Shown here in pieces: positions 53,350-61,775 of a stretch of 64,000 nt of DNA. The DNA is from Burkholderia pyrrocinia (GTDB lineage: Bacteria > Pseudomonadota > Gammaproteobacteria > Burkholderiales > Burkholderiaceae): NCBI RefSeq assembly GCF_018417535.1, contig NZ_CP070978.1, forward strand, positions 310,001 through 374,000, in the 5' to 3' direction. Both the position numbers and the translations under genes were made by a program. Below the pieces are notes generated by a model, which was given only the letters and a program-made list of their open reading frames with translations, was not told the DNA's origin and ran no database searches. Each line of letters opens with the position of its first letter. The first letter of the stretch is position 1.

Positions 53350-54138
53350 ATGAAACTCATCGAAGAACTGTTCGACCTGCGCGGCAAGGTGGCCGCGATC
53401 ACCGGCGGCGCGCGCGGCATCGGCGCGGAGACGGCGCGCACGCTGGCGGCGGCCGGCGCGAGCGTCGCGATCCTCGACGTGCTGTCGCAGCCGGCGGAAG
53501 CGCTGGTCGAGGAAATCCGCGCGCAGGGCGGGCAGGCCGCGTTCTGGTCGCTCGACGTGACGCACGAGGCCGACGTGGCGCGCGTGTTCGGCGAGATCGT
53601 CGCGCGCTTCGGGCGCCTCGACGTGCTCGTGAACAACGCGGGCATCGAAGGGCACAACGTGCCGACGCACGAACTCACGCTCGCGCACTGGCAGCGCGTG
53701 CAGGACGTGAACGTCAACGGCGTGTTCCTGTGCACGCGCGCGGCGATTCCGCATATCGACGCGGCCGGCGGCGGGTCGATCGTGAACCTGTCGTCGATGT
53801 ACGGGATCGTCGGCGGCCCCGACGTGCCCGCGTATCACGCGTCGAAGGCCGCGGTGCGGATGATGGCGAAGGTCGACGCGATGCTGTACGCGACGAAGAA
53901 CATCCGCGCGAACTCGGTACACCCCGGCTATATCCGCACGCCGATGCTCGAGGAGGCGTTCCGCCAGATGGGGCAGGACCCCGATCGCGCATTCGAGTAC
54001 ATGCAGACAAACGTGCCGATGGCGAAGATCGGCAGCCCGCGCGACATCGCGGCCGGCATCCTGTATCTCGTGTCGCCGGCGGGCCGTTACGTGACCGGCG
54101 CGGAGCTCGTGATCGACGGCGGCTACACCGCGCGCTGA
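53350..54138 (+). CDS. SDR-family dehydrogenase, hydroxysteroid dehydrogenase-like
   Basis: This encodes 262 residues: [34 protein letters not shown] (in parts), NNAG at [12 protein letters not shown], and [27 protein letters not shown], with active-site Ser, Tyr and Lys. The C-terminus ([16 protein letters not shown]) is classical SDR. 3-alpha, 3-beta/17-beta and 7-alpha hydroxysteroid dehydrogenases have this length and order. The gap to hsaD is 77 bases. The enzyme may create the 3-keto or 17-keto group at the start of the pathway. The position and stereochemistry are not shown by sequence. Confidence 0.83.
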   Translation: MKLIEELFDLRGKVAAITGGARGIGAETARTLAAAGASVAILDVLSQPAEALVEEIRAQGGQAAFWSLDVTHEADVARVFGEIVARFGRLDVLVNNAGIEGHNVPTHELTLAHWQRVQDVNVNGVFLCTRAAIPHIDAAGGGSIVNLSSMYGIVGGPDVPAYHASKAAVRMMAKVDAMLYATKNIRANSVHPGYIRTPMLEEAFRQMGQDPDRAFEYMQTNVPMAKIGSPRDIAAGILYLVSPAGRYVTGAELVIDGGYTAR

Positions 54139-54176
54139 CGCAACGCGATACACGCAACGGAACAGGAGACAGGCAG

Positions 54177-54926
54177 TTGAAAGTGCTCGTGGCAGTGAAA
54201 CGCGTGGTCGACGCGAACGTGAAGGTCGGCGTGAAATCCGACCGGACCGGCGTCGACATCGCGAACGTGAAGATGTCGATGAACCCGTTCGACGAGATCG
54301 CGGTGGAAGAGGCCGTGCGGTTGAAGGAGGCCGGTGTCGCGACCGAAGTGATCGCCGTGTCGGTGGGCGTCGCGCAGGCGCAGGAAACGCTGCGTACGGC
54401 GCTCGCGATCGGCGCGGATCGCGCGATCCTCGTCGAATCGAATGAAGGCGTCGAGCCGCTTGGTGTCGCGAAGGTGCTGAAGGCGCTGGTCGACCGGGAG
54501 CAGCCTTCGCTCGTGATCCTCGGCAAGCAGGCGATCGACGACGATTCGAACCAGACCGGCCAGATGCTGGCTGCGCTCGCGGGCCTGCCGCAGGCGACGT
54601 TCGCATCGAAGGTGGTGATCGCCGACGGCCGCGCGACGGTTGCGCGCGAAGTCGACGGCGGCGCGGAAACGCTGTCGCTTCAACTGCCGGCCGTGGTGAC
54701 CACGGACCTGCGTTTGAACGAGCCGCGCTACGTGACGCTGCCGAACATCATGAAGGCGAAGAAGAAGCCGCTGGAAGTCGTGAAACCCGATGACCTTGGC
54801 GTGGATGTGATGCCGCGCGTGAAGGTGCTCAAGGTGAACGAGCCGCCGAAGCGCGCGGCCGGCGTGAAGGTGCCGGACGTGCAGACGCTGGTCGGGAAGC
54901 TGAAGACCGAAGCCAGGGTGCTGTAA
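54177..54926 (+). CDS. etfB: Electron transfer flavoprotein beta subunit
   Basis: This encodes 249 residues from TTG 54177, with AGGAGA 7 bases upstream; the encoded sequence [21 protein letters not shown] begins directly there. The ETF-beta signature [16 protein letters not shown] stretch ([19 protein letters not shown]), [25 protein letters not shown] and [28 protein letters not shown] are present in parts. It accepts electrons from acyl-CoA dehydrogenases, with EtfA, and passes them to ETF-quinone oxidoreductase. It is presumably the acceptor for the four FadE-type proteins of the locus. Confidence 0.9.
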   Translation: MKVLVAVKRVVDANVKVGVKSDRTGVDIANVKMSMNPFDEIAVEEAVRLKEAGVATEVIAVSVGVAQAQETLRTALAIGADRAILVESNEGVEPLGVAKVLKALVDREQPSLVILGKQAIDDDSNQTGQMLAALAGLPQATFASKVVIADGRATVAREVDGGAETLSLQLPAVVTTDLRLNEPRYVTLPNIMKAKKKPLEVVKPDDLGVDVMPRVKVLKVNEPPKRAAGVKVPDVQTLVGKLKTEARVL

Positions 54927-54942
54927 CAGGGAACGCAACGAA

Positions 54943-55887
54943 ATGACGATTCTGGTAATTGCGGAACACGACAATGCGTCGGTCAAGGCCGCGACGTTGA
55001 ATGCCGTGGCAGCAGCGCAGGCGCTCGGCGCGGCCGGTGGTGGCGATATTCACGTGTTGATCGCGGGACACGGCGCGCAGGCGGCAGCCGATGCCGCGGC
55101 AAAGATCGCCGGTGTTTCGAAGGTGCTGCTGGCCGACGCGCCGCACTTGGCCGATGGTCTGGCCGAGAACGTCGAAGCGACCGCGCTGAACATCGCGAAG
55201 GACTACTCGCACATCCTCGCGCCGGCCACCGCGTACGGCAAGAACATCGCGCCGCGTATCGCCGCGAAGCTGGACGTCGCGCAGATTTCGGACATCACGG
55301 CGGTCGTTTCGGCCGATACGTTCGAGCGGCCAATCTACGCCGGCAACGCGATCGCGACGGTGCAGTCGGGCGATCCGGTCAAGGTCATCACGGTGCGTGC
55401 GACGGGTTTCGACCCGGTTGCGGCCGAAGGCGGCACGGCAGCGGTCGAGAAGATCGAAGCGGCGGCCGACGCAGGCATGTCGCAGTTCGTGAGCCGTGAA
55501 GTGACGAAGCTGGACCGTCCGGAACTTACCAGCGCGAAGATCATCGTGTCGGGCGGCCGCGGTCTGGGCAGCGGCGAGAACTTCGCGTTGGTGCTGGAGC
55601 CGTTGGCCGACAAGCTGCAGGCCGCGCTCGGCGCATCGCGCGCGGCGGTCGACGCGGGCTACGTGCCGAACGATTACCAGGTCGGCCAGACCGGCAAGAT
55701 CGTTGCGCCGCAGTTGTACATCGCGGTCGGTATCTCCGGGGCGATCCAGCATCTCGCCGGCATGAAGGATTCGAAGGTGATCGTCGCGATCAACAAGGAT
55801 CCGGAAGCGCCGATCTTCAGCGTGGCCGACTACGGCCTCGTCGGCGATCTGTTCGCGCTCGTGCCGGAAGCGGTCGCGGCGCTCTGA
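54943..55887 (+). CDS. etfA: Electron transfer flavoprotein alpha subunit
   Basis: This encodes 314 residues. The C-terminal FAD domain shows [77 protein letters not shown] in parts, including the ETF-alpha signature. It follows etfB by 16 bases. It holds FAD and works as the other half of the ETF dimer. The gene after it begins 2 bases past its stop. Confidence 0.92.
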   Translation: MTILVIAEHDNASVKAATLNAVAAAQALGAAGGGDIHVLIAGHGAQAAADAAAKIAGVSKVLLADAPHLADGLAENVEATALNIAKDYSHILAPATAYGKNIAPRIAAKLDVAQISDITAVVSADTFERPIYAGNAIATVQSGDPVKVITVRATGFDPVAAEGGTAAVEKIEAAADAGMSQFVSREVTKLDRPELTSAKIIVSGGRGLGSGENFALVLEPLADKLQAALGASRAAVDAGYVPNDYQVGQTGKIVAPQLYIAVGISGAIQHLAGMKDSKVIVAINKDPEAPIFSVADYGLVGDLFALVPEAVAAL

Positions 55888-55889
55888 CG

Positions 55890-56417
55890 ATGCCGCTGTT
55901 CGAATTCAACGGGATGCGGCCGCGCGTCGATCCGTCCACGTATGTCGACCCGAGCGCGGTCGTGATCGGCGACGTGACGATCGGCGCGCGCTGCTATATC
56001 GGCCCGCATGCGAGCCTGCGCGGCGACTTCGGCGCGATCGTCGTCGACGACGGCAGCAACGTGCAGGACGGTTGCGTGCTGCATGTCGGGATCGGCGAGA
56101 CGTGCCGGCTCGGCGTCAACAGCCACATCGGCCATGGTGCGATCGTGCATGGCGCGACGCTCGAACCGGACACGATGATCGGGATGAACGCGGTCGTGAT
56201 GGACGGCGCGACGATCGGCAAGACGACGATCGTCGCCGCGTGCGCGTTCGTGAAGGCCGGGTACGACGTGCCGCGCGGCGTGCTGCTCGCGGGCGTGCCG
56301 GCGCGCGTCGTGCGGCGGCTGAGCGACGCGGAGATCGACGCGAAGGCGAACGGCACGCGGATTTATCAGCAGTTGGCGGCGGATTGTTTGAAGACGATCA
56401 GGCGGATTGACGGGTGA
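55890..56417 (+). CDS. Gamma-carbonic anhydrase-like (LbH) protein, PaaY-like
   Basis: This encodes 175 residues of left-handed beta-helix: YVDPSAVVIGDVTIGARCYIGPHASLRGDFGAIVVDDGSNVQDGCVLHVG, NSHIGHGAIVHGATLEPDTMIGMNAVVMDGATIGKTTIVAAC in parts. The hexapeptide I/V-G-x-x-x pattern and His ligands (HVG, HIGHG) suggest a metal-binding hotdog-less LbH, as in gamma-carbonic anhydrases and PaaY-like thioesterases. The ATG overlaps the end of etfA (2-base gap), so it belongs to the ETF operon. A thioesterase that frees CoA from dead-end products is a reasonable guess; catalytic residues cannot be confirmed. Confidence 0.82.
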   Translation: MPLFEFNGMRPRVDPSTYVDPSAVVIGDVTIGARCYIGPHASLRGDFGAIVVDDGSNVQDGCVLHVGIGETCRLGVNSHIGHGAIVHGATLEPDTMIGMNAVVMDGATIGKTTIVAACAFVKAGYDVPRGVLLAGVPARVVRRLSDAEIDAKANGTRIYQQLAADCLKTIRRIDG

Positions 56418-56467
56418 GCGGAGTGCCGGCGGACGGGGTTTCGACGAACGCGCGGGCCGCCCGTCAC

Positions 56468-56875
56468 TCATGTCGGCTCGTGCTTGATCGCGCGAAAACC
56501 TTCCGCCGTCGACGTAAAGCCTGCAAATCCGAGTGCGGACAATGCTTGCTGGAGGTGATCCGAAAACGGCGTGCCGTAGACGTCCAGAATCGAATAGCCG
56601 TCTCGATGCATCTCCTTGTTGTGGTGATCGTCCACCGCGTCCAGTATTCCGGCACACCAGCTTTCGCGATCGCTGCCATATCGCAGGAATGTGGTCACGC
56701 CACCTTCGACGACTTGCCCGGGCAGGGCCGGTGACGCATTCCGGATCCGTGTGACCACGGCATCGTTCACGGGACTCGTCACGACCCACGTATGCGATGC
56801 GATGGCGGCGATATCGCGAATCCGCTCGCCACTTCCGGGATCGACGATCAGTGCGATGGTGTCCTGCTTCTTCAT
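56468..56875 (-). CDS. Hypothetical protein
   Basis: This encodes 135 residues: MKKQDTIALIVDPGSGERIRDIAAIASHTWVVTSPVNDAVVTRIRN, then FLRYGSDRESWCAGILDAVDDHHNKEMHRDGYSILDVYGTPFSDHLQQAL (parts). It starts at 56875, with GGAGAA 6 bases upstream. No signal peptide or known domain was recognised. It has the look of a small cytoplasmic alpha/beta protein. It converges with the gamma-CA gene and is separate from its operon. Confidence 0.7.
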   Translation of the reverse strand: MKKQDTIALIVDPGSGERIRDIAAIASHTWVVTSPVNDAVVTRIRNASPALPGQVVEGGVTTFLRYGSDRESWCAGILDAVDDHHNKEMHRDGYSILDVYGTPFSDHLQQALSALGFAGFTSTAEGFRAIKHEPT

Positions 56876-57011
56876 GGGCGTTCTCCGTTGTTCTTGCGAG
56901 GTTGCGAGTCGATTGCGCCCGCCGGTCGATCGGGACGATACCGGATCGATTGCGTCACACATCGCCGTTGGCTTAAGATCGGCGGGAATTCATCCCACGC
57001 CTTCAGCGACA

Positions 57012-57260
57012 ATGAAAACGAGCATACGCCTGCGGGTCGCCGTCATTACCTCCGCCTTTGCGGTCTTCAACGTCTACATGCACATTCAGCAGTTCATCAG
57101 CGGCTGCGTATGGGTCAGGGGCCATCACCGCTGCAGTTTCGAAAACAGCGCGAATTTCGAAGGCTGGATGGATCTCGACCTGATGATCACGTGTTGCTGG
57201 GTCGCCGCCGCCGTGGTGGGCTGGGTGTCCGTCGCACAGGCGGCGAGGAAGCCGGGTTAG
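57012..57260 (+). CDS. Small membrane protein
   Basis: This encodes 82 residues: an N-terminal hydrophobic segment (RLRVAVITSAFAVFNVYMHIQQFI), a Cys-containing hydrophilic loop (CVWVRGHHRCSFENSANFEGW) and a second hydrophobic segment (DLMITCCWVAAAVVGWVSVA). Two transmembrane helices are likely. The family is not recognised, and the weak ribosome-binding site leaves coding status less certain than for its neighbours. It is divergent from the hypothetical gene at 56875. Confidence 0.55.
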   Translation: MKTSIRLRVAVITSAFAVFNVYMHIQQFISGCVWVRGHHRCSFENSANFEGWMDLDLMITCCWVAAAVVGWVSVAQAARKPG

Positions 57261-57524
57261 CGGGGCGACGCCCGGGTTCGACGAAACGGCCGCGACATCG
57301 CGCTCGATCGAATCGACGCTGTCAATCGGTGACAACGCGTATTCGCTGGTTGGCAGCGAAGCTGTTCCGAATCCATTCGAACGGGGAATGAACTCGCGAG
57401 CGGCTGTCGGCGGAAGCGATCATGACGATCCTCGGCGGCAAAAGCCGGTGAGCCGGCTTTGATTTCGCCGATGCCGTGCACTAGATTCGAAGCGTTCATG
57501 TGTCACAGAGCGCGAGGTAGAGCC

Positions 57525-58169
57525 ATGACTCCGTGGGAGATTCAGGGCACCGAAATGATCAATTGCAATTGCTCATACGGTTGCCCTTGCCAGTTCAATG
57601 CGCTGCCGACCAACGGCAATTGCGAAGCGATGGGCGCGATTTCGATCGACAGCGGCCACTACGGCGACGTGGTGCTCGACGGCGTCAGGATCGCGGTCGT
57701 GTTCCAGTGGCCGGGGCCGATCCACGAAGGCAAGGGCAAGTGCCAGCCGATCGTCGACGAGCGCGCCAGTCCGGCACAGCGCGAAGCGGTGCTGAAGATC
57801 ATGACCGGTCAGGATACCGATCCGTTTGCGACGATGTTCTCGGTATTCGCGTCGACGCTCGAGCAGGCGTTCGAGCCGATCTTCACGAAGATCGATTTCG
57901 ACGTCGATGTCGATGCGCGGCGCGGCCGGATTCACGTCGACGGCGTGTTTGACGTCGCGGGCGAGCCGATTCGCAACCCGGTGACGGGCGCCGAGCATCG
58001 CGTGCGGATCGACCTGCCGTACGGCTTCGAATACGAGCTGGCCGAGATCGGTTCGGGCACGGGGCGCTCGCAAGGCAACATCGCGTTGAAGTTCGACGGA
58101 ACCTATGTGCAGTTCGCGCGGCTGCACCTGAACAACCACGGGCTGATCCGGCATCGCGCCGCGGCATGA
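57525..58169 (+). CDS. DUF1326 protein
   Basis: This encodes 214 residues: WEIQGTEMINCNCSYGCPCQFNALPTNGNCEAMGAISIDSGHYGDVVLDGVRIAVVFQWPGPIHEGKG in parts. The Cys cluster CNCSYGCPCQFN and NGNC is the DUF1326 mark and may bind metal. The start at 57525 has GAGG upstream (GCGAGGTAGAGCC). The stop overlaps the DUF2182 start (ATGA). The function is unknown; the pair of DUF1326 with DUF2182 is frequent in proteobacteria. Confidence 0.86.
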   Translation: MTPWEIQGTEMINCNCSYGCPCQFNALPTNGNCEAMGAISIDSGHYGDVVLDGVRIAVVFQWPGPIHEGKGKCQPIVDERASPAQREAVLKIMTGQDTDPFATMFSVFASTLEQAFEPIFTKIDFDVDVDARRGRIHVDGVFDVAGEPIRNPVTGAEHRVRIDLPYGFEYELAEIGSGTGRSQGNIALKFDGTYVQFARLHLNNHGLIRHRAAA

Positions 58170-58957
58170 CGCCGTTCGACACCTGGCTCGGGCGCGAGCG
58201 CGTCATCACGCTGCTCGGCATGGCCGCGCTCGTCGGCGTGTGCTGGTTCTATCTGTGGACGGGCGCGGGAACCGGCATGTCGGCGCTGGAGATGACGACG
58301 GTCGCGCTCTTTCCGCATCGACTGGCGGCCGACATGGGCAGTATGGATCCGTCGCTGCCGACCGTGATCGTGATGTGGTGGGTGATGATGATCGCGATGA
58401 TGACGCCCAGCGCGGCGCCGCTCGTGATGCTGTACCGGCGCGTGCTGCGGCATCGCGGCGCGGACGGTTCGGGTGCCGCATTCACGTCGATGTCGCTGCT
58501 GGCCGGTTATCTGGCCGCATGGCTCGCGTTCTCGATCGGCGCGGCGTTGCTTCAGGTGCTGCTGCAGCCGGCCGGGCTGATCTCCGCGATGATGCTGTGG
58601 TCGAAGAGCGCTGTGCTTTCCGCGGTCGTTCTCGCGCTGGCCGGGCTCTATCAATTCTCGCCGCTGAAACGCGCGTGCCTTCGGCAATGCCGCGCGCCGG
58701 CCGGTTTTCTTGTCGCGCACTGGCGTCCGGGCGTCGTCGGCAGTTTCCTGCTCGGCGCACGCCACGGCATGGTTTGCGTGGGCTGCTGCTGGTTGCTGAT
58801 GACGCTGCTGTTCGTCGGCGGCGTGATGAATGTCGTCTGGATTGCCGCGCTGTCGCTGTTCGTGTTCGCGGAAAAAATCCTGCCCGGCGGCGATCTTGTC
58901 GGGCGCGTGCTGGGTGTTGTGCTGATCGTCTGGGCCGGTGTGACGTTGATCGTGTGA
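58166..58957 (+). CDS. DUF2182 membrane protein
   Basis: This encodes 263 residues with about seven transmembrane segments. The family motif MWWVMMIAMMTPSAAPLVMLYRRV is followed by LVAHWRPGVVGSFLLGARHGMVCVGCCWLLMTL (parts), with a Cys-Val-Gly-Cys-Cys cluster. DUF2182 proteins are predicted integral membrane proteins with possible metal-binding residues. The gene is coupled to the DUF1326 gene, so the two may form a membrane/periplasm metal-handling unit. That idea is inferred. Confidence 0.86.
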   Translation: MTPFDTWLGRERVITLLGMAALVGVCWFYLWTGAGTGMSALEMTTVALFPHRLAADMGSMDPSLPTVIVMWWVMMIAMMTPSAAPLVMLYRRVLRHRGADGSGAAFTSMSLLAGYLAAWLAFSIGAALLQVLLQPAGLISAMMLWSKSAVLSAVVLALAGLYQFSPLKRACLRQCRAPAGFLVAHWRPGVVGSFLLGARHGMVCVGCCWLLMTLLFVGGVMNVVWIAALSLFVFAEKILPGGDLVGRVLGVVLIVWAGVTLIV

Positions 58958-58963
58958 CCCGGA

Positions 58964-59449
58964 TCACTCGCGTCCGGCGGCCGCCCCCGAGTCGTGATCC
59001 ACGATGACTTTGTCGGCGCCCGCCTTGTACAGTCGCTTGCCGAGCTTCGGATAGTCGCACACGTCGTGTTCCGGACGATCGCCGGCAACGAGATAAACCA
59101 GGGGCCGGTTGCCCGTATTGAGCATCGTATGCGCGCTGCCGCCACGCGCGAATCCCATGAAGTCGCCCGCACTGACCGGATAGGCGTGGCCATCGATGAT
59201 TGCCTCGCCGATGCCGGAGAGGATGTAGACGCATTCTTCCGCGTAGAGGTGCCGGTGATATTCCGTTGATTCGTGTCCCGGCATCAACGTCATCAGGTGA
59301 AAGCCGAGTTGCGTGAGCCCCGTTGCGTCGCCAAGCGACCTTTTCTGGCGGATTGCGTTCTCGTTCAACGGATGGACGGATCGCTCCGGTTCCATCGCCG
59401 CGATGTCGGCGGCTTTCAGGATTTCACGCGGGTTGCTCAGGGTCGTCAT
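58964..59449 (-). CDS. Cupin-domain protein
   Basis: This encodes 161 residues from ATG 59449 (MTTLSNPREILKAADIAAM). The single cupin fold shows GFHLMTLMPGHESTEYHRHLYAEECVYILSGIGEAIIDG (pieces), then YPVSAGDFMGFARGGSAHTMLNTG. The metal motif is HxH...E...H (YHRHLYAEE; SAHTML). The family includes many dioxygenases and sugar isomerases; no substrate is suggested by the sequence. It is convergent with the DUF2182 gene (stops 6 bases apart). Confidence 0.83.
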   Translation of the reverse strand: MTTLSNPREILKAADIAAMEPERSVHPLNENAIRQKRSLGDATGLTQLGFHLMTLMPGHESTEYHRHLYAEECVYILSGIGEAIIDGHAYPVSAGDFMGFARGGSAHTMLNTGNRPLVYLVAGDRPEHDVCDYPKLGKRLYKAGADKVIVDHDSGAAAGRE

Positions 59450-59798
59450 CGTCTGTCGTTTCCGAGGATCGGGGCGCCGGCGGCGCGCGAGGAGGGCGAA
59501 TTCCGCGGGCTGGTACCGACGATAGCATCGTTGCACGCTCCCGAACGGCAATACGCGGCAGGACTTCGCGTCTCGTTGCGCGATGCTACGTAACGCAGGG
59601 GCGACGTTACGCAGGTGTTACCGGGACGTCGGGCCGGATTGCACCTCGGGGTTGAACCCGGATGCCGCGCGTCGGGCCGGCGATGCCTGTCGGCACGGCA
59701 CGATCAGAGGCGATTGCGGGGGCGTCGTCGATATCGACGACGATGGCACGATAGATGCTTGCTGGAATGATCGCGCTGAATAACTAACGGGGGCTTCC
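59450..59798. other. Intergenic region before the collagen-like gene
   Basis: About 349 bases without a convincing gene. Short frames across it show no known domain. It presumably holds the promoters for the cupin gene and, in the other direction, the collagen-like gene. No clear promoter boxes or operators were seen. Confidence 0.4.
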
Positions 59799-61082
59799 AT
59801 GCAAAATCGTTTCATCAAGGCGAACGTTGCGCTCGCCGCCATTGCCGCGGCGTGTGCGCTGGCAGCGTGCGGCGGCGGTGACGTTACGGCACCGCCGCTG
59901 GCCGGTAACAAGATCGGAACGAGTACGAGTGGAACCAGTGGTACGAGTGGAACCAGCGGGACGAGTGGAACCAGTGGTACGAGCGGGACCAGCAGCGGGA
60001 CCAGTGGCACTAGTGGCACCAGCGGGACAAGCGGGACAAGCGGGACAAGCGGGACAAGCGGGACAAGCGGGACAAGCGGGACAAGCGGGACAAGCGGGAC
60101 AAGCGGGACAAGCGGCACAAGCGGCACAAGCGGCACAAGCGGCACAAGCGGCACAAGCGGCACAAGCGGCACCAGCGGCACCAGCGGAATCGGCGGCACG
60201 AGCGGAACCAGCGGTACGCCCGGCACGAACGGCATCATCAGCTCCGTCGGCGCGGTCGTCACGGACGCGGGCGTCACGGTCGGCGGCGCAAGCCTGCCAG
60301 GCGGCGTCAGCAAGGGCGTGACCGCCGGGTCGGCCGACACGGTCACCGGCGTCGGCACGATCGTCCGCGATACGTCGAACGCCGTGAGCAGCGGCATCGG
60401 CCAGATCGGCTTCACGGCGAACCCGGTCGGCACGACGGTCGCCGGCCTCGGCACCATCGTCGGCTCGACCAGCAACCCGGTTACCGGTCTCGGCGAAACG
60501 GTGAAGGCGCTCGGCTCCGGCCCGCTGTCGCCGCTGGCGCCGATCACGACGCCGGTCGGCGGCCTGCTCGACACGGTGGCCGGCGGTCTGACATCGGGCG
60601 GCACCATGCTCGGCTCGGCCCTGTCGTCGGGCCCGGTCCAGCAGGCGACGCAGGCACTCAGCACGGCGATCACGCCGCTCGTGACGACGGCCGGCCAGCT
60701 CACGCAGCAGGTCGGCACGGCGACCGGCCTCGGTCAGCCGGTCGCCGGCCTGCTCGGGCAAGTCGGCGGGGCAATCACATCCGCCGGATGGAAGGTGACG
60801 TCTACGTCGCCGCAGCCGGTCGTCGGTGGTGCCGGTGACCTCGTCCGTGCGGTCGGCAATACGGTGACCAATGTGGGCGGGCTCGTGAACCCGAGCGGCG
60901 CGAACGGCGCAGTGCCGATAGCCGGTCTGGTGACGAGCGTGGTCGGCGGCATGCCGTGGGTCGTGCACGACGGTTCCGCTGCCGGCACGGGCGGAGGCAC
61001 GCCGGCGGGCGGTCTCGCCAATCCGCTCGCGCCGGTTACGTCGCTGGTGGGCGGCCTGCTCGGCGGCGCGGTCGGCAAATAG
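59799..61082 (+). CDS. Collagen-like Gly-Thr-Ser repeat lipoprotein
   Basis: This encodes 427 residues. The N-terminus (MQNRFIKANVALAAIAAACALAAC) is a lipoprotein signal with lipobox LAAC. From about residue 40 to 144 there is a Gly-X-Y array, almost all GTS, with two phase breaks (GTSTS and GTSSG). The C-terminal part is Gly/Thr/Val-rich and low in complexity (VTGVGTIVRDTS, GGLLDTVAGGL repeats). Gly in every third place is a collagen-like pattern; Burkholderia is known to carry such surface proteins. The Thr and Ser would be targets for glycosylation. A surface or adhesion role is likely but unproven. Confidence 0.83.
   Translation: MQNRFIKANVALAAIAAACALAACGGGDVTAPPLAGNKIGTSTSGTSGTSGTSGTSGTSGTSGTSSGTSGTSGTSGTSGTSGTSGTSGTSGTSGTSGTSGTSGTSGTSGTSGTSGTSGTSGTSGTSGTSGIGGTSGTSGTPGTNGIISSVGAVVTDAGVTVGGASLPGGVSKGVTAGSADTVTGVGTIVRDTSNAVSSGIGQIGFTANPVGTTVAGLGTIVGSTSNPVTGLGETVKALGSGPLSPLAPITTPVGGLLDTVAGGLTSGGTMLGSALSSGPVQQATQALSTAITPLVTTAGQLTQQVGTATGLGQPVAGLLGQVGGAITSAGWKVTSTSPQPVVGGAGDLVRAVGNTVTNVGGLVNPSGANGAVPIAGLVTSVVGGMPWVVHDGSAAGTGGGTPAGGLANPLAPVTSLVGGLLGGAVGK
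59916..60230 (+). repeat. 9-base tandem repeats coding Gly-Thr-Ser
   Basis: The core is ten perfect GGGACAAGC units (60024-60113), then six GGCACAAGC (60114-60167), then two GGCACCAGC. Degenerate GTS-coding units flank them. Unit gain or loss keeps the frame, so the length of the collagen-like stalk can change. Confidence 0.9.
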
Positions 61083-61198
61083 CCGATCGGCGCCGAACGT
61101 CACACAGGCAAACGGCCGAATGGCCTTGGGCGGCCGGCAGGTACGGCCGCCCGAGGTTCAGGCCGGGATGTGTCGGCCGGCCATGAAAACCCGGCCCG

Positions 61199-61660
61199 CT
61201 ACTTGCGGCCGTCATCGAACTTCGACGGCGGCCGCGCCAGCCCGCGCGCCGGCAGCGGCGTCGACATCACGATCGACGTGCGCGTTTCGCCGTACAGGTT
61301 GATGCGTTCGATCAACTGTTCGAGATGGGTCATGCTGGTGGCGACGAACCGCATGACATACGAGTCGGCGCCCGTCACGTGATGGCATTCGACGACTTCG
61401 GGAATCGTCTCCAGCAACTTGAGGAATTTCGCTTTCGCCGGCTGCGGCACCGTGATGCCGATCAGCGCGCTCACCGGATAACCGGCCGCGGCCGGATTGA
61501 TCCGGGCCGTGTAGCCCTCGACGACGCCGGCCGTTTCAAGACGCTTCACGCGTTCCGTCACCGCCGGCACCGACAGGTGAACCTGACGGGCCAGCTCCGT
61601 ATAGCTGATGCGGGCGTTGGCCTGCAGCAGCGCCAGTACCTTCCAGTCCAGATCGTCCAT
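61199..61660 (-). CDS. Lrp/AsnC-family regulator
   Basis: This encodes 153 residues: MDDLDWKVLALLQANARISYTELARQVHLSVPAVTERVKRLETAGVVEGYTARINPAAAGYPV in parts, an N-terminal helix-turn-helix (LARQVHLSVPAVTERVKRLE) and a RAM ligand-binding domain (ALIGITVPQPAKAKFLKLLETIPEVVECHHVTGADSYVMRFV). The start at 61660 was chosen because it has the standard DDLDWK N-terminus. It is divergent from a LysE-family exporter, with a long palindrome between the two genes. Amino-acid-dependent control of that exporter and of itself is the expected role. Confidence 0.88.
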   Translation of the reverse strand: MDDLDWKVLALLQANARISYTELARQVHLSVPAVTERVKRLETAGVVEGYTARINPAAAGYPVSALIGITVPQPAKAKFLKLLETIPEVVECHHVTGADSYVMRFVATSMTHLEQLIERINLYGETRTSIVMSTPLPARGLARPPSKFDDGRK

Positions 61661-61671
61661 CGCGGCGGGAT

Positions 61672-61705
61672 TTTTTAAGGAAGAATGGCCATTTTTCCTT
61701 AAAAA
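61672..61705. promoter_or_regulatory. 34-base palindrome, candidate Lrp operator
   Basis: A 34-base palindrome with one mismatched pair (positions 61683 and 61694) lies between the divergent Lrp and LysE genes, beginning 12 bases upstream of the Lrp start codon. Its centre is AATGGCCATT and its arms contain TTTTTAAGGAA. It is AT-rich, as expected for an Lrp-type site. Confidence 0.72.
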
Positions 61706-61775
61706 CCGCATTCAGCGGTGGCCGGATTTTCCCTACGATGCCTGTTCAACCCGTTGCATGTGCAAGGAGCAGGCG

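Noticed and set aside
60024..60176. Possible CRISPR-like array
   Set aside because: The repeat unit is 9 bases, tandem, with no spacers; it lies inside a coding sequence and no cas genes are near.
59827..60321. Ala/Gly-Gln repeat frames overlapping the collagen-like gene
   Set aside because: They are alternate-frame readings of the same 9-base repeat. The GTS frame has the lipoprotein signal and start codon.
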